Source of the DNA: Owenia fusiformis
Taxonomy: Eukaryota > Annelida > Polychaeta > Sabellida > Oweniidae
Direction of reading: 5' to 3'
Assembly (NCBI GenBank): GCA_903813345.2
Contig: CAIIXF020000009.1
Span: forward strand, 34,535,259 to 34,599,258
DNA length: 64,000 bases
Part shown: one piece after another, positions 48,901 through 60,900 of the stretch
How the letters are laid out: each line of letters begins with the position of its first letter
Numbering within the stretch: the stretch's first letter is position 1
Notes under the pieces: generated by a model
Told to the model about the DNA's origin: nothing
What the model saw: only the letters and a program-made list of their open reading frames with translations
Database searches by the model: none
Program-made: the position numbers and the translations under genes

Positions 48901-51900
48901 AGACAATCCCAACCCGTGCCTAAGGTTGCCAAACTTTAAGAGAGAAGTGTACAACTTTATTATGTTTTTTATTTACTGGTCATACAAATTGAATTTAATA
49001 TTTCTGGTTTTCCACAAATATTTTTTGGGGAAACCCTGACTGGGGGTTCGTCCGAACCCATCGAACCCCCGGTCCCTACGGCTATGCTCTGTATAATAGT
49101 ACTTAATGAATTCAGACTTCCTCTTGTGGTTACAAGGATTTCTTTACATAAAATGATGATATCATGTTTGAAAAAACAAACTATCATAGCAGCCAATCAT
49201 AAGCGCCATGACATTTCTTAACAGGTCTTCAAGACCAGTTTCAATATTGACTGTTCGAAAGAATGTCACTTGTCTATTTACTTTAATTTGATTTCTAAGA
49301 ACTCTAATCATAGAACTAGTATCATTTTGTAATACACTAGATACATATATTTTCGAATACATTCTGGAAGAAATAAAGTATATAATAGCCAATCAAAAGG
49401 TATCATATAATGCATTACAATTGTTATCACCCTCTCCTTGGTGGTTAAGTGATTATATGCCTGCACGGATAGTGATGTATCCTGGCACACAGACACTATA
49501 CATTGAAGTCTTGATGATTATCAAAAATTCATTTCCTTATGTGATAACATATATCATTGTAAGTGGTTTCAAAATATACTTTCAGGTGACTCCCTTACAC
49601 AAGTCAATCTGACTGAAATGTAAACATTCACACTAAGTCAATGTTTATTTCTATATTTTGTTCAAATAGTACACATTTCACTCAGAATATGTCCATAATG
49701 ACCTAAGATTTGAAGGATTTGAAGTTTCAGCTATAGGTCAATGTGATATCATTTTTTTGATCACATAAATACATGGCTTGATGCTTTGAATTACTCAATC
49801 ATAATGTTTATTCTGCTTCATTCAAATATTACTATTTTTGGTGAAAGGAGTCTGCAAAGGTGCCGCAAAAGCAATGAATGAAGAAATATAATCGGAACAT
49901 GATAAAGTAACCATCCAATATGCAGAAATATCCCCTTTATTCCCCTACTTGTCCATACCCGAACATGAATGATCAAAATGTTTCCTCGAAATGAAGTTAG
50001 GAACACTCAATAATGTCATATAATAATGTAGGAAACATTTTAATACAAAATTAATATCACTTCATCTGTGATTTATCTTAGATTCAAGTGTAGACAATCA
50101 CACTGGGATTTATGCAATTTACACAATCTAGCTTTTAAAACGTATGTTATGGGTCTAATGTGACAAATAAATGCATGCAATTGACAATTTTATACATTGG
50201 ATCTGACTGACAAGGGTTTCAAAAGTGCCAAAAATAGACAATTCGTTCTGAATCTAAATGGATGCAAGTTAAGGTGCCTTACTAGTATTCTAATCAGTCA
50301 TCCAACAATGGAACATAACAGACCATTTGTTGCATAAATGCTTTGACTGACTAAAAAGGAATGAATCTGATATGTCAAGTAAATTTTAAATGTGACAAAT
50401 GACCCCTCATGGGAGCCCTTTAGTGTACTTGGTGATGAGTGTAAGTTAACATGTATCTTTATTAGATCTGTTTTGTACCTTGCATAATTTTTATATTCAA
50501 AGTTATATTGTATATTCTGTATGTACGAGTATTTGTAAAGTAAATAATAACTCTTTTAGGCTGTTATGGGACAGTACAGAAACACATGAATTGTGGTTTC
50601 ATTCATTGGATGGATGACACCTGAGCAGGTTTATAATATAATTTATCCAGGCATTTTAGAGTCAAGGAGTTTGCACAGCCATATAGTATATCATAAAAGT
50701 CAAAATGTGGCAAAGTGTCAGAATTAAACATCAGTTGAAGATGTTTACCATTGAGTTTTTTCGAGCTTCTTAAGTGTAGGTACAATATTAAAGCAATAGT
50801 TTACTGTCATTCTCAGGATGAGTGTATTTACAATGTTGAAGCAATGGTTTACTGTCATTGTCATTCTCATTATCAGAATAAGTATAGTTACAATGTTGAA
50901 GCAATGGCTTAATGTCACTATCATCATCAGAATAAGTGTAGGTACAATATTAAAGCAATGGTTTACTGGCATTCTCATTATCAGGACAAATGTATTTACA
51001 ATGTTGAAGCAATGGCGTAATGTCACTATCATATAGAATAAGTGTATTTACAATGTTGAAGCAATGACTTAATGTCACTATCATTATCAGAATAAATGTA
51101 GGTACAATATTAAAGCAATGGTTTACTGTCATTCTCATCATCAGGACAAATGTATTTACAATGTTGAAGCAATGGCTTAATGTCACTTTCATCATCAGAA
51201 TAAGTGTAGGTACAATAATAAAGCAATGGTTTACTGTCATTCTCATTATCAGAATAAGTGTATTTACAATGTTGAAGCAATGGCATAATGTCACTATCAT
51301 CATCAGAATAAGTGTAAGTACAATATTAAAGCAATGTTCACTGCCTTTCTCATTATCAGGACAAATGTATTTACAATGTTGAAGCAATGGCGTAATGTCA
51401 GTATCATTATCAGAATAAGTGTAATTACAATATTAAAGCAATGGTTTACTGTCATTCTCATTATCAGGACAAATGTATTTACAATGTTGAAGCAATGACT
51501 TAATGTCACTATCATTATCAGAATAAGTGTAATTACAATATTAAAGCAATGGTTTACTGTCATTCTCATTATCAGGACAAATGTATTTACAATGTTGAAG
51601 CAATGACTTAATGTCACTATCATTATCAGAATAAGTGTAGGTACAATATTAAAGCAATGGTTTACTGTCATTCTCATTATCAGAATAAGTGTATTTACAA
51701 TGTTGAAGCAATGGCTTAATGTCACTATCATCATCATAATGTCACTCCTTACATCAGAATAAGTGTAGGTACAATATCAAAGCAATGGTTTACTGTCATT
51801 CTCATTATCAGGATAAATGTATTTACAATATTAAAGCAATGGCTAAATGTCACTCTTGTCATCAAAATAAGTGTAGGTAAAATATCAAAGCAATGGTTCA

Positions 51901-54900
51901 CTGTCATTCTCATTATCAGGACAAATGTATTTACAATGTTAAAGCAATGGCTTAATGTCACTATCATCATCAGAATAAGTGTAATTACAATATTAAAGCA
52001 ATGGTTTACTGTCATTCTCATTATCAGGACAAATGTATTTACAATGTTGAAGCAATGACTTAATGTCACTATCATTATCAGAATAAGTGTAGGTACAATA
52101 TTAAAGCAATGGTTAACTGTCATTCTCATTATCAGAATAAGTGTATTTACAATGTTGAAGCAATGGCTTAATGTCACTATCATCATCATAATGTCACTCC
52201 TTACATCAGAATAAGTGTAGGTACAATATCAAAGCAATGGTTTACTGTCGTTCTCATTATCAGGATAAATGTATTTACAATATTAAAGCAATGGCTTAAT
52301 GTCACTCTTGTCATCAAAATAAGTGTAGGTAAAATATCAAAGCAATGGTTCACTGTCATTCTCATTATCAGGACAAATGTATTTACAATGTTAAAGCAAT
52401 GGCTTAATGTCACTATCATCATCAGTATAAGTGTAGGTACAATATTAAAGCAATGTTCACTGCCATTCTCATTATCAGGATTAATGTATTTACAATGTTA
52501 AAGCAATGGCATAATGTCACTCTCTTGTCATCAAAATAAGTGTAGGTAAAATATTAAAGCAATGTTCACTGCCTTTCTCATTATCAGGATAAATGTATTT
52601 ATTACAATGTCGAAGCAATGGCATAATGTCACTCTTGTCATCAGAATAAGTGTATTTACGATGTTGAAGCAATGGCTTAATGACACTATCATTATCAGAA
52701 TAAGTGTAGGTACAATATTAAAGCAATGTTCACTGCCATTCTCATTATCAGGACAAATGTATTTACAATAATGAAGCAATGACTTAATGTCACTATCATT
52801 ATCAGAATAAGTGTAGGTACAATATTAAAGCAATGCTCACTGCCATTCTCATTATCAGGATAAATGTATTTACAATGTTGAAGCAATGGCTTAATGTCAC
52901 TATCATCATCAGAATAAGTGTAAGTACAATATTAAAGCAATATTCACTGCCTTTCTCATTATCAGGATAAATGTATTTACAATGTCGAAGTAATGGCTTA
53001 ATGTCACTATCATTATCAGAATAAATGTAGGTACAATATTAAAGCAATGTTCACTGCCTTTCTCATTATCAGGATAAATATATTTACAATGTTGAAGCAA
53101 TGGCTTAATGTCACTATCATCATCAGAATAAGTCTAGGTACAATATTGAAGCAATGGTGTACTGTCACAATCATCATTAGGATATGTGTCACATGCATCA
53201 TTCATGGCATCAATGTTAAGTTTGATGAACTCTTCATCAGCACTGATCCCATCCCAATCCATATGGACAATTGGTAAATCAATATCATCCTTTACAATGT
53301 CATTATTGGTACCTTTCCTTCTAGTGCCATCTTGTTGGATAGCTTCATGAGTACCATCCCATTTGGCTCCATCATTGGTACCACTCTCATTGGGATCATC
53401 CCATCTAGCACACTCATTGGTACAATCCTGCCTGATGCATTCATTGATATTGTCCTGTGTCGCATCTTCATTGGCACCATCCAGAGTTACGCCTTTATTG
53501 CCATTTTGCACATCATTCCATCTTCCACATTCATTGGCACCATCCTGCCTGATGCCTTCATTGGTGTTGTCCTGTATCGCATCATTGACACCATCCAGAG
53601 TTACGCCTTCATTGCCATTTTGGACATCATTCCATCTTCCACATTCACTGGCACCATCCTGCCTGATGCCTTCATTGGTGTTGTCCTGTATCGCATCATT
53701 GGCACCATTGGCACCATCCAGAGTTACGCCTTCATTGCCATTTTGGACATCATTCCATCTTCCACATTCACTGGCACCATCCTGCCTGATGCCTTCATTG
53801 GTGTTGTCCTGTATCATATTTTCATTGGCACCATTCCGACTTATGCCTCCATTGCCATTTTGCACATCACCGAAATCTAGAGCCTCTTTTAATCTCAACC
53901 AAAAAGCAGGGTTTTGGGAGGAATCTTTTGGCCATTGTAGATAGGTTTTCTGACCAAGGTAGCTCTTTAAACTGGAAGATATTTTATCCTTGTTTAAATC
54001 TTTTAAATCATGCAGCAAAATCATCACCATCGTATCATAGGTCGCATCGAGACGTTTATTTTTCGAGAGTTCAAACTCAAAATTACACCATCTGCTTTCT
54101 AAATAATTGTTAGACATGAGAATGATCACTTTGCGGCTCACCTCAATAAAATGTACAATATTACTGACAATAAATTCACCAGGAATAAATTCACGATCAT
54201 GAATCGATAAGCAAAGTCCAAATTCATTCTCCATTTTTTCCTGTATTTTAACAATGACTGATATATCATCACTGCTACTGTAGGATAAGAAGGCATGGTA
54301 GTTGAATACTCTGTAGTCATCACATTGTGTCTTTCTTCGCAGAAGTCTCCTCACCATTTGTCGGCTCATAAGCCACATATACTCAAGGCGATGTCTTTTA
54401 GCATAGATTATACAGCATATGATACCCAGAATGATCATAACACCTAAAGAAGTCGCAACTGACACAATAAGCGTCATCTGACACATTAATGTTGTTTCCT
54501 CAATAGATAATAAATGGATGAGGATATACTCAGAGTTTCTCAGGCAATTGTATGATTTATTGTTATGAAAATGCACTCTAGTTGTATTCATCCACTTAAT
54601 GAACTCAAGTTGACTACAGCCACAAAGTAAAGGATTGTTATCCAGGTCTACAACAAGTCTAGATTGATTTTGTCGAGTAATGTCATCCAATTGTGACATC
54701 ATAAATGATGACAGATGGGTTATCAGATTAGATGAGACATTCAACAGTTCCAGGTTCATATTTTTACGTAAATCTATGTCCAGTGAATTGATTCCATTTG
54801 CGCTGAGGTTGATGTACTGCACACTCACCATGTCAGAAAAAGTCTGAAGATCTGGTTTGGCAAACTTTGTATTTTCCAAATCGATGGATTTCACATTTGA

Positions 54901-57900
54901 ACAATTTTGAAAGATTAATTTTGTTTTATTCTGTTGACTGTAAACAGATTCAAGATCTAGATTTCCCATAAGTAGCGTTTCTAGTTTAGGCCAATTTTCA
55001 CAAGAGAATGATTCTAGATCTGTAAACACTGTGTTCAAGTTTTGGATGTTCAAATATGTTAGGTTATCCAGTCCTGACAATGCACCATGTAGACCAGGCA
55101 TGATGGCTCCAGACATATCAATAACATTAACATAGTTTGGGGAAACGATGCAGAATTTCTCATCATGTAAATGATACTCCTTTGATATGACCATATTGTC
55201 AATGTACACTTCCTCTAGACTAATTGGCATCTGCAAGCAATTTGATGGATAACTGGGACGTTCTTTGTGGTTTATCCTAATTGGTACATGAGCATTGCTT
55301 CCGATATCAAACACCTTCAATGAATACATAAGTAGAAAGTTTGCGCCATAAAAAATGTTTCCATGGTTCCAAAAGTTTAAGCTGAGATAGTTTCCTCGGA
55401 GGGAGATATACTCAACTAGACCAAAGTATGCACCGAAACCTGCTTCCAAGTAGCTGATATGATTCCCATCAAGCTTCAAAACCTTAACTTTCAATCCCTT
55501 CAAAATTTTTATCTTTTGTTTTTTCAGCACGTAACTTTGAATAGCCACACTTTTGTCATCAATGTCATTTGTGAATGATAAATCCAAGTAATCTATTGTA
55601 TGATTCAATCTAACCAGTGGACGAAGTCTATTCATTACTCTGTCCAGTCCAAGCTTGCTATTTCCTCTGAAATCCAAATATTTGAGCCTTCTTAAGTCAG
55701 CCAGTGCTTTTTGTTCAAAGACACGCAACAATGATGATGTACTGTAATAATCGAATATCATAACACCAGACTGACTGTTCTTCAAATATTCCAATCTTCC
55801 AAGTCCTTGTAGGGATTTCTGCCATATTGTCTTAATTTGATTCCTACTGATATCCAAATACCTCAGATTTATGTACCTTTTGAATGCATAATTCTGGATG
55901 TCCAACACAGTTGGAATATCAGTGAGCTGTAGGTGCTGAATTGAAGATGGGAATGTCTGAGGAACACTAGTCACATTAAGTGTCTTGCAAATGTAACGCA
56001 TATCACTACAGATGTAACATCCATCAGGACATGCATGATTGATCTCCTTAGTAAAATTAATGTCTGGTTTATCAGGGTACTGATACCTCGCTGATACTGT
56101 TGGCATCCCTCCCAATATGAGTACAAATATACCCATTATCTTCCAAAGAAGCATCACAGCTGTGAAGTTCATTTTGTGTTCATGAATCAAATCTGTATGA
56201 GGAATGATCAGGAAGTCCTGTCTTATATACACAGTTCAGGCCCGTAGCCAGGATTTGCCAAGGGGGGGTTCATTTTTCAAAAATTTCCAGGGGGGGTTCA
56301 CATTTGACAATTTTGGCCCAAATGTGGCTAAAATTACTTGACAAGTGCTCAAAATGGTGAAAAACTGCATGAATTTGAAAGAATTTTTGGCCAGGGGGGG
56401 GGGCAACCCCCCCCCTGGCTACGGGCCTGCAGTTCAGAAGGCCTATAATCACTGCGAAGGGAAAGAGTTGTAAATTAGTGAAGCCAGTCCTCTGGCTCAG
56501 TCTTTTTTCCTTGTAACCCCTTCTTATGGTTTCAAGGATATCTTTACATAAATGATGATATCATGTTTCCTGTTAAGGAAAACTAAACAAAGTATCATAG
56601 CAACCAATCATGAGGTATTATAGTAGCCGGGACAGAACGATTCATCCCTCTCTTTTTTCCTGATAACTTTTTCAATTCTTTCATGAAATTTTCGCATGAT
56701 AAACTTCAAAGCATTCCTAACAAAGAAAATATTTTGTTTTGTAGTTACGGATTTTCAAAAATGATGGTCAAATACAGCTGAGATACCAATTTTGCCCGAA
56801 ATTGAAATCGAAAACTGGAATTGTCCTCCGAAAACAGAAAAATGGTCCCTTAACAAAAGTTGAATTTTTGACAACCTGTAATTATAATGAAAATTGATTA
56901 TGAGTTATACAAAATATTTTGTATTTTAGGAGTGCTTTAAAGTTTATCATATGAAATTAAAAAAGAATTGAAAAAGTTATAAGGAAAGAGGAAAGGGATG
57001 ACTTGTTCTGTCCAGCCTACTATATTTGTATCCAAACAATCACATTTCTTGTTGGTAAGGAATATAAAATAAAGTATATAATAGCCAATCAAATGGTATC
57101 ATATATCATACTACATTATTGTTGTGATAACTCTCTCCTTGGTGATTAGTGGTAATGTGACAGCATAGATAGTGTTGTATCCTAGCTATCTTGATTACCA
57201 GAATTTTTATTCATTTCGTTTCCTAAATGTGATAACATATATCATTGTAAGTGGTTTCAAAATATACTTTCAGGTGAACCCCTTACATAAGTCAATCTGA
57301 CAGAAATGTTAGCATTCACACTTAGTCAATGTTTATTTCTACACTTTATTCAAATAGTACACATTGTACTTAAAGACTCCATGTAAAGTTTGAAAATATG
57401 TATCATTTATTTAATACTTTTTTCGATCACTTAAAAAGTTATAGATTTTTGAAAAAAACTTTTGATCATCAAATATATTACACTAAACAGTGCGGTGACA
57501 AATTATATTTAGATGGTCAAACAATATTGTAATGACTTTAAAAGTGGTGTTACAAACTTTTTGAAAAAGCTGCCTTTTGAAAAAAGTTATTGACATTCTA
57601 ATTTTTCAATATTTGAATTTCCCACCATTTTAGCAGCAAACGTTCAAAACTGATCATCAAATACAAGACTTAACACTGTAAACACAGTATTTCCTACACT
57701 CCATTGGATAGATCAAGTAAGAGTTATGTAATTTCAACAATTTTATTTCATTATTTTCAAAAATCATCATTTTTTTGCCTCTAAATAGTTTATAAATATG
57801 CTAAACTAATAGATGCGTGTGACAACAAAAATTATTTATTAGTTCAACTTTTTTAGAACAAAAAGTCCTTCAAAAAGAACTTCTTAAAATTAAAAAAGAA

Positions 57901-60900
57901 AATTTCACATATCACATTTTGATAACATTAGATTAGACTACAGCATAAGCCAGTGGTTCAAACTTTATCTGGGGCCTTTAACAAAATAGTAGACAAAAAC
58001 ATAGAAAAACTAAATTTTTCATTGAGCAATATCAGAAAACAAAATTGATCACCTATAATTGTTTATTTTCCTAAAATGATAAAGTTACCATCCAATGTGC
58101 AGAAATGACAAAATAGCTTCTGAGATAATTAATATCCCCTTTATTCCTTACTTGTTCAAACTCAAACATAGCTGATCAAAATGTTTCCTCAAAATGAAGT
58201 AAGAACACCCAATAATGATTATAATATTGCAGGAAAATTGTTAATACAAAATTAATATCACTTCATCAGTGATTTATCTTAGATTGAAGTGTAGACAATC
58301 ACACTGGCAATATTTATTCCACTTACAAAAACTAGCTTTTAAAATGTGTTTTACGGGTCTTATCTTGCTTCATGTACAATTGTACATTAATGTAGTAAAA
58401 TTACAACTCAGACATAGATTCAAGTAATATCACTTCAGCCAATGCTATCGATCGTTGACCCAGAAGAGATTACTTAAAACTATCTTAAGTAATATTTGAT
58501 TTGTAATTTCATATTTTAGTGTAATTGGTGATGAGTGTCAGTTACCATGTATCTTTATTACACCTGTTTTGCACCTCACATAAGTTTTATACCCAAAGGG
58601 TAGCTTGGGTTAGCTTTCTCTTCAAATGGGAAGGTGACCTAAGTTGACATTGATTATAATAAGTTTTCAATGGTTCAAAAGATGGCAGCACATTCTAAAA
58701 AATGTTGATCATATTTGAATTCCTCTATCAAAGATGGTGATAAATTATATTTGGAGATGTATTTCAAGATTCAAGACTTAGAAACAACATCGAGAACTGC
58801 TCATTTCATATTCTGGATTCATGAAAATGAGAATTATTTTCCTTAAGAGACATACAAGTCACTTTATTTATACATTACATGAAAGCGAAAAAGAAGGAAA
58901 CTGCTTACCTTGTCCATAGACTAGTTTCTTCAGATTCAGCACCTTACTCTGGTGTTTACGGTATGCCTCTGCTGCCTTCTCAATCATGGAGTCCTTCCAC
59001 TTTAAATGACCTGAATTATATGGTATATATTAAGTATGAGATAATTAAACAAAGCATAACATAATTCAACGGCACCACTTGGTCAGTTATCGCAAATGGC
59101 AAATTATGTGACTGTACTAACTTGTTACAGATGGTAAAATTCATCTATTCACTAAAATAAATAGCTACTTGCTAAAGCACTTTGTCGTCACTTCTTCTTG
59201 GTGAAATAGAAAAATACAAGTTACTGATATGAAAAGAAAAGGCTGACCAGAACTATGGACCTCTAGAGTGTATTTATTTCATATTTGTGCATTTTTATTG
59301 TATATTAGCTGCAGTCTTTATAATTTTCTCTATTATATAACTTTCTGGGTAGGTTTTAAAAATGATAGTATCCAGACATGTCTTCATTGTCTCAGTGTAC
59401 ACATACCTGTTTCTTGAGTATCCTCTTCCTCACTTTCTCCGTCATCTTCTGAATTCTCATCTCCCTCAGACATATCCTCACCTTCTTCAAAGTCATCAAA
59501 ATCGTCTTCATTTCCTTCCATATCTTGCTCATCGTCATCATCATTGTCATAATCATCACTTCCAATGTCACTTTCGTCATCATTTTGCTTTTCAAGAATC
59601 TCAGGAGTCTGATTTGTTTTTTTATTTCCCATGGTCTTGTTTTCATTGAGCTTATTCTTAGTCTTTTCTAAAATAGTGTTTACTATAGTCCTCTCATCAG
59701 GTGATTCTGTGGAACTTTTTTCTTCACTACTGGAACTATTTTCATCAGATTCAGATTCCTCCTCTGAAGCAGATGGATCTTCAATATCAGATCCTTCTTG
59801 TAAATGTTCATCAAAACTGTCTCTCTGCATATTTGTTTTATTTCTTTGAATAGATTTTGATTTTGGTGTAGATTTTGATGAAAATAATTGGATATTTTCA
59901 TCATCACTCTCATCATCCTCATATTGCAAGTTCTCAGATTTTGTAGATTTATTTTGTTTTTCTTCTGTCAATTGATAGGTCTGGTCAATGATGTTGGTAT
60001 CTAATTCCATGTCTTCAACCTGAAATTTTTTGTAAGGGCTAGTCATCATAACAGAAAGAGTGATCATGAAAGAATGCGTTATTTCCAGTGGATATTTTTC
60101 TTCCTTTTGATTCTTTGAGGAATAAGATAATAAACTAAATGAGAAAGTTTCAAGACATGCAACAAAAAATATTAACGCCCCCTTTTAATCATTCATTTAT
60201 GTTATCAAACTATTAACAATTTTAGCAAGGTTTTGATTTACTTACTTCAGACACATCATCTTCCTCATCACTTTCAATATCATCATCTCCATCATCATTC
60301 TCATCTTTATCAAATATAGCTTTTCGACGAGTGCGACCAGAGTCATCTAGAACTTTTTCTTCGGAAGGCATTTCAAAATTAGGGTTTCTGAAAATCAAAA
60401 TCACTATACATTGAGGGTACTTAATATTATATCACTTCAATTGGTATGTTTTTCTCAAGAAGGAATGGAACAGAGAGTAAGTTTTGAAAAAATTCTCACA
60501 ATTTTATATTTTCTGCTATTTTCTAATAAAAAGTCCAAGTCCAGTTCTGACTAAATTTCAGGGATTATCTTTCTATTTCTAAAGCTATCTGTCAAAAATT
60601 GAGGGCAAATTGAGACAATTTTTCAAATCTAATGAGTTTGACCATTTCTCCAACTTCAATAAAGTCTATATTTAAACAGATATCTCAATTCTTTTTCTGA
60701 AAACAAAGTTAGAGTTGCCAGGGTAACAGTGACTTCTAAAATGATTGTTTCCAACATTTAACACTCTCTGTTCTTTTTTTATCCCTCAAACTCATGAAAC
60801 AATATGTTGGAGATCAACAATGTGCATAGTGACCAAGTTCTGTTTTTTCATCTTTCTGTTGGGTATGAGTCTGCATGTCTTGTTTTTAACAAACATAAAT

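Noticed and set aside
53332-53944. Two plus-strand frames of 182 and 193 codons opposite the TLR-B tail
   Set aside because: Antisense shadows of the tandem 39-residue repeats; the TLR frame on the minus strand explains the openness.
59362-59849. Plus-strand Ser/His-rich frames opposite the BMS1 acidic exon
   Set aside because: Antisense of Asp/Glu-rich codons; the minus-strand exon has proper splice sites and family context.
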